In this document: one piece after another, positions 7,203-13,252 of the stretch
Layout: each line of letters begins with the position of its first letter
How positions within the stretch are numbered: position 1 is the first letter of the stretch
Assembly (NCBI GenBank): GCA_035276085.1
Contig: DATELY010000253.1
Coordinates: forward strand, 1 to 17,587
Origin: DATELY01 sp035276085
Lineage (GTDB): Bacteria > Pseudomonadota > Gammaproteobacteria > Steroidobacterales > Steroidobacteraceae
Reading direction: 5' to 3'
Length of the DNA: 17,587 nucleotides
Notes under the pieces: generated by a model
Database searches by the model: none
Told to the model about the DNA's origin: nothing
Seen by the model: the letters and a program-made list of their open reading frames with translations, nothing else
Made by a program: the position numbers and the translations under genes

Positions 7203-7244
7203 CCTCCCCCACCCTGACCCTCCCCCGCTATCGCAAGGGAGGGA
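7203..7244 (-). repeat. Interspersed GC-rich palindromic repeat, copy A
   Basis: On the minus strand this reads CCCTCCCTTGCGATAGCGG then GGGAGGGTCAGGGTGGGGG. The arms CCCTCCC and GGGAGGG form a stem around TTGCGATAGCGG, followed by a G-rich tail. The same element recurs at 12310-12399 (interrupted), 17377-17415 and 17453-17502. Here it supplies the last codons and the TAG stop of the rhomboid remnant. Confidence 0.8.
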
Positions 7245-7400
7245 ATGGATTCGCCAGCGCGATCAACGCCATCCCGGCGATGAAGCCGCCGATGTGCGCA
7301 CGGAATGCCACGCCGCCGCCTTCACCGCTGCTCATCGCATTGCTCAACAACTGAAGAAACCAGCACGCAGAGCACGACGATCGACGGCGTAACGAGCGGC
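7228..7400 (-). pseudogene. Rhomboid-family intramembrane protease, C-terminal remnant with frameshift
   Basis: The minus-strand frame ending at 7228 encodes WFLQLLSNAMSSGEGGGVAF then RAHIGGFIAGMALI. The AHIGGFxAG motif is the rhomboid TM6 segment carrying the catalytic His, and the preceding Gly-rich turn is typical too. Just upstream, in another frame, TPSIVVLCV (about 7390-7364) fits the hydrophobic lead-in; dropping one base near 7363 joins the two into a normal rhomboid-like segment. The catalytic GxSG helix and the rest of the N-terminal domain are absent, because the M1 peptidase gene ends at 7445. It is a decayed fragment, about 55 residues of a roughly 200-residue family. A sequencing error could explain the frameshift but not the missing two thirds. 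Confidence 0.7.
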
Positions 7401-7444
7401 GGTCGGGAGGGTGGGTTGTCTCGCGGAGCGGAAACATCGGGCGC

Positions 7445-9376
7445 TCAGCGGGTGGCCTGCTGTTTTTCGTTGATCAACGCATCCAGCTGTGAACGGAGCA
7501 CGACCTGATACAAGGGGCGCGCTTCGGCATAGATCTGCCGGGCGCGCGCCTGACCTGCCGGTGTTTTCATCAGCGCTTCGTAGACGTCGCGCACGAGCTT
7601 GCGTCGTCCGACGGTCGTGAGGAACTGCTCCAGCCTTGCGTATCCCGGCTCGTAGCTGTTGCGCACCACATTCAGTAACCAGCTGTGTGCGATCTCGGCG
7701 TTCTGCACGTGCGTCAGGCCGAAGGCGCGATCGAGCGTTTCCATCTGCGCTGTGGAGAGCTGTGGCAGGTTGTCGAGGAAGTGCACCCACTCATGCGTGC
7801 TCCATTCCTTCGTGGGGAGTGCGGTCTGCGCATCTTTGCCTGACAGCCACTCTCGGGTTTCCGAATCGACTTTGCGGAATGCACTCGATGCCGGCAATAC
7901 CGCAGTCGCTGGGATGCCTGGACCATAGAGCCACGCGTCGACCTCTTCGAGGCTGACCTTTCCAGGCTCGCGTTGCATCAGGTGCGTGTTCAGATACTCT
8001 CGAAATTGCTCGGTCACGACACTCCGGAACGCGAATTGCGCGAAGTAATTGCGCAGAAACTCATCGAAGCGCTCGCGCCCGAAGCGGGAGTCCAGGAAGC
8101 GCAGGAACAACCGGCCCTTCTCGTACGAGACGTCCGTGAACGCATCGTCCGGATCGCGACCGCGCAAATCCATCGCCAGCTGCGTCAGCGACGTCTCGCC
8201 CTTGGCGTTCAAGTCATCGATATCGCGACGCAATGCCTGCAGCCCGAGCACCTGCTCCATCGCGCGGCGCTTCTCACCGTACACCTGCTCCACGATGCGG
8301 CCTTCGAGGTACGTCGTGAATCCCTCGTTGAGCCACGTGTCGCGCCACGTGCCGTTCGTGACGAGATTACCCGACCACGAATGGGCCAGCTCGTGCGCGA
8401 TCACACCGGTGAGACTCTTGTCGCCCGCGAGCACCGTGGGCGTAATGAACGACACGCGCGGATTCTCCATGCCGCCCCACATGAAGCTCGGCGGCAGGAT
8501 CAGCAGATCGTAGCGGCCCCACCGGTACGGACCGAACAGCTGCTCGCACGCACGCAGCATCGTTTCCACGTCGGAGAATTCACGCGCGGCTGCGGCGACA
8601 ACGCTCGGCTCTGCGTAGACGCCGGTGCGCGGACCGATGCGCTGAAATTCCAGATCGCCAACGGCGAACGCGATCAGGTAGGACGGCACGGCCTGCGGCA
8701 TCTCGAAGGCGTAGTCGCCATCGCGTGGAGCATCCGGATCGTTTGCCGCGCTCATCACCGCGCGCAGAGTTTTCGGCGTGCGGATACGTGCGGTGTATGT
8801 GAGGCGTACGGAAGGCGTGTCTTGCAGCGGAATCCAGCTGCGGGCGTGAACCGGCTGCGAGTGGGAATACAGGAAGGGTTGCTTGCGCCCCGCCGTTTGC
8901 TGAGGCTCGAGCCATTGCAGACCGGACGCAGTGGGCGAGGTGACGTAGCGAATACGAACCTGTTGTCGCGCGCCCTGCGCTTGCGGCGGCAGCGCGATCG
9001 TCAGCGGCGCACCGAGAATCGCATCCTGCTTGCCGATGGTGAACGACAGCTGCTGAGCCGCACCGGAAGGCGGCACGAGTGCGACTTCCCGCACATCCAG
9101 ATCGCGCGAATCCAGAATGAGCTCACGCGCCTTCTCATCGAGCCGTTTGACTCGCAGCAGTACTTCGGCCGTCAGGCGCCGCTGAGCGAAGTCGACGTTC
9201 AAGTCGAGCGCGGCGTGCTCGACGAGGAACTGCTGCGTATTCGCGTAGGAGTGATAGTCGTGACGAGGATCGAGCGGTGCGCTCGGCTCAGCGCTCGCGT
9301 GCGTTCCGACGATCAGCAGAATGAGCGCCGCGATGAACCGCGGCGCCGTGCGCGAGCAGCCTTGCCCGCGTCTCAA
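7445..9376 (-). CDS. M1 family metallopeptidase (leukotriene-A4-hydrolase-like aminopeptidase), exported
   Basis: A 643-residue zinc aminopeptidase. Residues 1-29 are a signal peptide (hydrophobic RFIAALILLIVGTHASA, cleavage before EPSAP). The exopeptidase motif is GGMEN at 301-305. The zinc site is HELAH at 328-332 with Glu351 of WLNEGFTTYLEGR as third ligand; Glu329 is the catalytic base. The C-terminal 150 or so residues (REWLSGKD..., STHEWVHFLDNLPQLS) resemble the leukotriene-A4-hydrolase C-terminal helical domain, so the protein belongs to that M1 branch. It probably cleaves peptides in the periplasm. The start is TTG at 9376, the only in-frame start that keeps the signal peptide; it overlaps the upstream L,D-transpeptidase stop as TTGA. 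No terminator is visible after its stop; the rhomboid remnant follows on the same strand. Confidence 0.93.
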   Translation of the reverse strand: MRRGQGCSRTAPRFIAALILLIVGTHASAEPSAPLDPRHDYHSYANTQQFLVEHAALDLNVDFAQRRLTAEVLLRVKRLDEKARELILDSRDLDVREVALVPPSGAAQQLSFTIGKQDAILGAPLTIALPPQAQGARQQVRIRYVTSPTASGLQWLEPQQTAGRKQPFLYSHSQPVHARSWIPLQDTPSVRLTYTARIRTPKTLRAVMSAANDPDAPRDGDYAFEMPQAVPSYLIAFAVGDLEFQRIGPRTGVYAEPSVVAAAAREFSDVETMLRACEQLFGPYRWGRYDLLILPPSFMWGGMENPRVSFITPTVLAGDKSLTGVIAHELAHSWSGNLVTNGTWRDTWLNEGFTTYLEGRIVEQVYGEKRRAMEQVLGLQALRRDIDDLNAKGETSLTQLAMDLRGRDPDDAFTDVSYEKGRLFLRFLDSRFGRERFDEFLRNYFAQFAFRSVVTEQFREYLNTHLMQREPGKVSLEEVDAWLYGPGIPATAVLPASSAFRKVDSETREWLSGKDAQTALPTKEWSTHEWVHFLDNLPQLSTAQMETLDRAFGLTHVQNAEIAHSWLLNVVRNSYEPGYARLEQFLTTVGRRKLVRDVYEALMKTPAGQARARQIYAEARPLYQVVLRSQLDALINEKQQATR

Positions 9377-10854
9377 TCGACCGCGCCTGCCTGCTTGGCG
9401 GCGTCCACTTGCGGGGCCGGGGCAGCTGACTTGGCTGCGGAGGTCGCGGGCTTCGTCTTGTTCTGTGCGACGGTTGCAGCGGCTTGAGGTTTCGCCGCGG
9501 CTGTCGTGGCTGCTTGAGGTTTTGCAGCCGCCACCGCGGCGGGTTGTGCTTTGGCAATACCGGTTGACGTCTTGGCGGTGGTCGCGGCAGCAGCGGGTTG
9601 CGACTTCGCGGTCGTTGCCGGGGCAGCGGCGGGCTTCGTCGCAGTCGCAGGTTTTGCAGCAGGCTTCGTCTGCGCCTTGGGTTTTGCCGCTGTCTTCGGT
9701 ATCGGCACGCCCGCTCGCGTCGCTTCGAATTCTTCCGCGCTGACGAGAAGCTCTTCACGTCCGTCCCACGTTGCACCCGACGGCAGCTCGTTCTCCACGT
9801 GGCGCGCCGACGCCAGGTAGCGCTCGAACGTGAATGGCTTCTGATTCACGGGCGTGGCGATACCGCGCGCATCGCTGACGAGCCTCTCCACCAGGACTGT
9901 ATCCATGCTGGCGCTGTACTTCGTGACTCTCTCCTGCATGGTCGTCGACAGGCGGTGCGACATCAGCTCGACCGCGCTCGGGTGCTGACGCTGGTCGTCT
10001 TCCATGACGGGAAACGCCTGCACGTACAACCCATCCTTGTGCCAGCCGAACACCAGCGGCTGATTCACGACGTGGACCGCCGTGCCGACCGCGATCTGAT
10101 CGTAGAGCTGCGCGATGTCTTCGGGATAGAAGCGCATGCAACCATGACTCGAGCGCATGCCGACGCCGTAAGGCTTGTTGGTGCCGTGGACGAGATAGCT
10201 CGGCCATCCCAACGTCATCATGTGCGTACCGAGCGGGTTGTCCGGACCCGGTGGCACTTTACGCGGCAATGGATCGCCCGCCTCGGCGTGCTCCTTGCGC
10301 ACCGATGCCGGCGGGAACCACGTGGGATTCTTCGCCTTGCCGGTGACCTTCGTCGTGCCTTCCGGCGTGGACCAGCCCACTTTGCCGATGCCGATCGGAT
10401 GCGTGAGCACCGTTTGCAGCTCACCATCCTTGCGCTTGGGGAAGTAGTAGACGCGCATTGCGGCGAGGTTGATCACGAGGCCCTCGCGGGGCGCATCGGG
10501 CAACACGAACCGCGTCGGCACGACAATCTCGCGGCCTTCGCCGGGCAGCCAGGGATCGATGCCGGGGTTGGCGCGCACCAGTTCTTCGTAACCGACGTTG
10601 AAGCGCCGCGCGATGTCGGAGAACGTGTCTTCGGCAGAGCTCTTGGTGACTTGCAGCTCACCCACGACATCGTCGTGGTCAGGATCGAACTGGAACTCGT
10701 GCGTTGCGAGCGGCGCCTGCACGACGGGCTCGGGCAACGGTTGTTCGACCGGCTCCTTGGGCTCACGCACACCGAGACCCTGGCAAGCCGACAGAGCCAG
10801 GGACAGCAACACAACGCCGCTGCGCACGAAAGGCCGAACGCCTGAGCTATTCAT
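9373..10854 (-). CDS. L,D-transpeptidase (YkuD/ErfK family) lipoprotein with LysM-like region and Ala/Lys/Pro tail
   Basis: A 493-residue peptidoglycan cross-linking or Lpp-attaching enzyme. The signal peptide ends in lipobox LSAC, with Cys24 as lipidation site. Residues about 67-114 are a LysM-like wall-binding segment (DTFSDIARRFNVGYEELVRANPG). The YkuD domain covers about 126-265, with the catalytic signature HGT at 223-225 and SSHGCMRFYPEDI at 235-247 (His237, Cys239, Arg241). Residues from about 387 to the end are an unusual low-complexity tail of Ala, Lys, Pro and Thr (for example KPAAKPATATKPAAAPA), which most ErfK proteins lack. The start ATG at 10854 has only a weak GGA upstream. The stop overlaps the M1 peptidase TTG start, so the peptidase depends on this gene for translation. 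Periplasmic, membrane-anchored. Confidence 0.93.
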   Translation of the reverse strand: MNSSGVRPFVRSGVVLLSLALSACQGLGVREPKEPVEQPLPEPVVQAPLATHEFQFDPDHDDVVGELQVTKSSAEDTFSDIARRFNVGYEELVRANPGIDPWLPGEGREIVVPTRFVLPDAPREGLVINLAAMRVYYFPKRKDGELQTVLTHPIGIGKVGWSTPEGTTKVTGKAKNPTWFPPASVRKEHAEAGDPLPRKVPPGPDNPLGTHMMTLGWPSYLVHGTNKPYGVGMRSSHGCMRFYPEDIAQLYDQIAVGTAVHVVNQPLVFGWHKDGLYVQAFPVMEDDQRQHPSAVELMSHRLSTTMQERVTKYSASMDTVLVERLVSDARGIATPVNQKPFTFERYLASARHVENELPSGATWDGREELLVSAEEFEATRAGVPIPKTAAKPKAQTKPAAKPATATKPAAAPATTAKSQPAAAATTAKTSTGIAKAQPAAVAAAKPQAATTAAAKPQAAATVAQNKTKPATSAAKSAAPAPQVDAAKQAGAVD

Positions 10855-10922
10855 TGATGATGAATTCCGCTGATTTCGTTGGGGCGCGCTTGGTTTACGC
10901 GCTGCGAGTTCAGTGGCGAACG

Positions 10923-11414
10923 TTACACAACCAGGGGCTTATTGGGTAATTCATTCCGATCTGTCGCCGGATAGTGACGGTGAATGAGTTCACCCACAGC
11001 CTGTACGCCGGCGACGACACCTTCCACATAAGCGCCGCGGCCGAACGCCTGTTCCATCGTGTGACACACGGCCGTCCACTCTTCCGGTTGGACTTTGCCG
11101 TTGAACCCGCGGTCCGCAATGATTTCCACGTCGCGCTCGGCCATCAACAGGTAGATCAGCACGCCGTTGTTGGCTTCGGTGTCCCAAACGCCGCAGCGCG
11201 CAAACCATTCCAACGCCCGGGTCCGGGGCGTTACGTCACGCAGCGCTTGCACAGGGCTCAAGGTCGCCTCGACGGCGATGCGTATCTCACCGCCGTGGCG
11301 CAATTCGCTGTCCGCAATGGCGGATTCGATCGCCTGCAGCGCCGGCGCATCGAAATGTCGCCGGTGCGACCAAGGCAGTGCGAACAAGTGACGCAACACA
11401 CGCGCGAGCTTCAT
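10923..11414 (-). CDS. TPM domain protein (second of the pair)
   Basis: A 163-residue protein of the TPM (TLP18.3/Psb32/MOLO-1) superfamily. Features are an N-terminal MKLARVLRHLFALPWSHRRHF, a helix AIESAIADSELRHGGEIRIAVE, and ARCGVWDTEANNGVLIYLLM followed by VEIIADRGFNGKV, the usual strand pair of the fold. It has no signal peptide or obvious membrane segment, unlike the preceding TPM gene. The start ATG at 11414 is chosen because it lies 4 bases after the upstream stop with GGTGAGG just ahead; the longer open frame (to 11654) only mirrors the Gly-rich tail of the neighbour. LemA-TPM-TPM clusters are common and are thought to act at the envelope, but their biochemical role is unknown. Confidence 0.88.
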   Translation of the reverse strand: MKLARVLRHLFALPWSHRRHFDAPALQAIESAIADSELRHGGEIRIAVEATLSPVQALRDVTPRTRALEWFARCGVWDTEANNGVLIYLLMAERDVEIIADRGFNGKVQPEEWTAVCHTMEQAFGRGAYVEGVVAGVQAVGELIHRHYPATDRNELPNKPLVV

Positions 11415-11418
11415 GGCC

Positions 11419-12423
11419 TCACCAACGGCCTGAGGCGCCGCCGCCTCCGAAACTGCCACCGCCGCCGCTCCAACCGCCACCGCCACCGCCCCAACTGCTG
11501 CCCCCGCCACTCCAGCCGCCCATACCGCCACCCCAGCCGCCGCGTCTGCCGCGAGTGAGGCCACCGCCGCCCCCGCCGCCGAGCAAGCTGAAAACGAACG
11601 CGATGACGCCGGCGGCAAGCGCGATTCCGAGAGCGCGAGTGACGAAGAAGGCAATCACGCCGGCAAGCCCACCGGTCGCGCCGGCTCCCAGGAAGCTGCC
11701 GAACATGCGGCGCAGAACGCTACCGCCCACCAGGACCACCATCAACAGGATGGGGAACACATTCCCCAGGCCGCCGCCGCCGCTCGGCGCAGGCTGCTCC
11801 GCGGGCTCAGGAAGCGGCTCGCCATCGATCACGCGCACGATGCGATCCACGGCCGCGGTCAACGCGAGGTACACCTCGCCGCGGCGCAGATGGGGAACCA
11901 TGTCCTGACGAATGATGCGTGCAGCGATCAGGTCGGGCAGCGCGCCTTCCAGGCCATAGCCCACCTCGATGCGCACTTCGCGATCGTCCAGTGCGAGCAC
12001 GACGATGGCGCCATCGTCGATGCTCTTGCGGCCCACCCGCCAGGCCTCTGCCAGGCGAATGGAGAATTGCTCGATGGCTTCAGGCTTGGTGCTGGGCAGC
12101 ACCAGAATGGCGATCTGACTGCCTTTGCGCTTTTCGAACGCAAGCAGGGTTTGCTCGAGGGCTTTCACCTGCTCCGGCGTGAGCGTGTTGGTCAGATCGG
12201 TGACGGGGGATCGCAGGGGTGGGATGGCGACGTCGGCCCAGGCGCCGCCGGCCACGAGGCAGAGTACGAGCGCCACAATGAGCGGGTGGATCCAACGTCG
12301 GGCTGTGTTGCCCCCACCCCAACCCTCTGATGTGCAGGACGCACGAATGGCGCGGGCGCAGGGATGCGCAGGAGCGGCCCCCGCTCCGCAAGGGAGGGAG
12401 CTAAACATGCGCATTCCAGACAT
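11419..12423 (-). CDS. TPM domain protein, exported, with membrane segments and Gly-rich C-terminus (YgcG type)
   Basis: Up to 334 residues. Residues about 42-63 (ARRWIHPLIVALVLCLVAGG then AWA) are a signal peptide. The TPM domain covers about 64-200 (VTDLTNTLTPEQVKALEQTL, GSQIAILVLPST, DDGAIVVLALDDREVRIEVG). Membrane segments lie around 222-240 and 255-281, and the tail from 282 is Gly/Trp/Ser-rich and ends GGGASGRW, the conserved family ending. The start is uncertain: ATG codons at 12423, 12414 and 12408 all precede residues 7-44, which are encoded by an interspersed repeat with its own 51-bp insert. A GTG at residue 50 would cut into the signal peptide. The gene begins 9 bases after the lemA stop, so the two are co-transcribed. 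Confidence 0.88.
   Translation of the reverse strand: MSGMRMFSSLPCGAGAAPAHPCARAIRASCTSEGWGGGNTARRWIHPLIVALVLCLVAGGAWADVAIPPLRSPVTDLTNTLTPEQVKALEQTLLAFEKRKGSQIAILVLPSTKPEAIEQFSIRLAEAWRVGRKSIDDGAIVVLALDDREVRIEVGYGLEGALPDLIAARIIRQDMVPHLRRGEVYLALTAAVDRIVRVIDGEPLPEPAEQPAPSGGGGLGNVFPILLMVVLVGGSVLRRMFGSFLGAGATGGLAGVIAFFVTRALGIALAAGVIAFVFSLLGGGGGGGLTRGRRGGWGGGMGGWSGGGSSWGGGGGGWSGGGGSFGGGGASGRW
12310..12399 (-). repeat. Interspersed palindromic repeat, copy B, split by a 51-bp insert
   Basis: The outer parts 12378-12399 and 12310-12326 match the two halves of copy A (7203-7244): CCCTCCCTTGCGGAGCGGGGG and AGGGTTGGGGTGGGGGC on the minus strand. Bases 12327-12377 between them are absent from the other copies. 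That insert has two small inverted repeats, GTGC-aggac-GCAC (12332-12344) and GCGC-agggat-GCGC (12356-12369). Its length is a multiple of three, and the whole element is read in frame as the N-terminal part of the TPM gene. Confidence 0.7.
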
Positions 12424-12432
12424 GAAGCAGGA

Positions 12433-13086
12433 TTAACCGGGTTGCGGTGAGGGCGACGGCGGATTCGTCGCGGGAGCTGGCGGCGCTGTGCGCGCGGGTT
12501 CATCGAAGTTCACGGTCGGTGGGCGGGAGATCTCCGCTTCGTTCTGCACGCTGAAGTTCGGGCGCAGGTGATGGCCGAACATCTTGGCGGTTAGATTCGT
12601 GGGGAACGAGCGCACCGTGACGTTGTAAGCCTGCACGGCCGCAATGTATCGGTTACGCGCGACCGCAATCCGATTCTCGGTGCCGGCCAGCTCGGCGCGC
12701 AGATCCGCGTAACCCTGAATCGATTGCAACTCCGGGTAGCGCTCCACGACGACCAGCAAGCGCGCCAGCGCCGAGGACAACTGACCCTGCGCCTGTTGCC
12801 ATTGCTGGAACTGTTCGGGGTTGTTGATCAGATCCGGCGTGGCTTGAATCGACGTCGCGCGCGCCCGCGCATTCACGACGGACTCGAGGATGTCCTTTTC
12901 GGCCTGCACCGCACCCTTCACGGTGTTCACGAGGTTCGGAATCAAATCCGAGCGGCGCTGATACTGGTTCAGCACTTCGGACCAGGCCGACTTCACCTGC
13001 TCGTCCTGCGTTTGCAGTTGGTTGTAACCGCAGCCGGTGAGCAGCGAGAGAACCGTCAACAAGACACTCAAACGCCAGATGCGCAT
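12433..13086 (-). CDS. lemA: LemA family lipoprotein
   Basis: A 217-residue envelope protein. The N-terminus MRIWRLSVLLTVLSLLTGCG has a lipobox with Cys19 as lipidation site. The body is the LemA antiparallel helical bundle: QDEQVKSAWSEVLNQYQRRS, DLIPNLVNTVKGAVQAEKDI, then NNPEQFQQWQQAQGQLSSAL, RYPELQSIQGYADLRAELAG and TENRIAVARNRYIAAVQAYN, ending in FPTNLTAKMFG. The C-terminus adds a Pro-rich stretch. The start ATG at 13086 has a clear AAGGGG Shine-Dalgarno 7-8 bases upstream; the frame is open further upstream only through the tandem-repeat region. It precedes two TPM genes in the same direction, the usual LemA arrangement. The function of LemA is not settled. Confidence 0.93.
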   Translation of the reverse strand: MRIWRLSVLLTVLSLLTGCGYNQLQTQDEQVKSAWSEVLNQYQRRSDLIPNLVNTVKGAVQAEKDILESVVNARARATSIQATPDLINNPEQFQQWQQAQGQLSSALARLLVVVERYPELQSIQGYADLRAELAGTENRIAVARNRYIAAVQAYNVTVRSFPTNLTAKMFGHHLRPNFSVQNEAEISRPPTVNFDEPARTAPPAPATNPPSPSPQPG

Positions 13087-13146
13087 AGCGGGCCCCTTTT
13101 GTTGTTCGAGCGGAAGAAGGCGCGGCGGAGGATAGCGGTTCCGATT

Positions 13147-13188
13147 GGGAACGGGGAACGGGGAACGGGCAACGGGCAACGGGCAACG
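13147..13188. repeat. Heptanucleotide tandem array, 3 x GGGAACG + 3 x GGCAACG
   Basis: Six contiguous 7-base units (13147-13188) in the gap between the M13 peptidase gene and lemA. The first three are identical to one another and the last three differ from them at one position, so the array looks like two successive expansions. It lies 61-102 bases upstream of the lemA ATG, within its likely untranslated leader. Confidence 0.9.
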
Positions 13189-13224
13189 GCCAGAAACGCA
13201 GCACAGCACTCCTCTGGCCGTAAC
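13184..13224. repeat. Inverted repeat ACGGCCAGA / TCTGGCCGT between M13 gene and lemA
   Basis: ACGGCCAGA (13186-13194) is the perfect reverse complement of TCTGGCCGT (13213-13221), separated by 18 bases. The arms extend outward as CA-to-TT mismatches and then GGG/CCC pairs into the flanking heptad arrays. In the minus-strand transcript it would form a strong hairpin. It has no T-tract, so it is not a standard terminator; it may be an mRNA-processing or stability element between the two genes. Confidence 0.65.
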
Positions 13225-13252
13225 CCGTCGCCCGTCAGCCGTCAGCCCTCAC
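13218..13252. repeat. Second heptad array (CCGTNNN units) reaching into the M13 stop codon
   Basis: Five 7-base units: CCGTAAC, CCGTCGC, CCGTCAG, CCGTCAG and CCCTCAC. The orientation is opposite to the first array. The last unit contains the TGA stop of the M13 peptidase gene (13249-13251). The divergence between units suggests it is older than, or evolves differently from, the first array. Confidence 0.6.

Noticed and set aside
7973..9487. Plus-strand open frame of 504 codons opposite the M1 peptidase
   Set aside because: Arg/Gln/Leu-rich composition typical of a shadow; the minus strand has the HELAH site and signal peptide.
9598..10845. Plus-strand open frame of 415 codons opposite the L,D-transpeptidase
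   Set aside because: No recognisable domain; the minus strand carries the YkuD catalytic motif and lipobox.
11378..11908. Pro-rich plus-strand frame (PPPPP runs)
   Set aside because: It is the complement of the Gly-rich TPM tail, which ends in the conserved GGGASGRW.
13087..13209. Longer N-terminus for LemA
   Set aside because: It would translate the heptad array and lose the lipobox signal position; ATG 13086 has a clear AAGGGG.
13147..13252. CRISPR-like array
   Set aside because: Units are 7 bases and contiguous, with no spacers and no cas genes; this is a simple tandem repeat.
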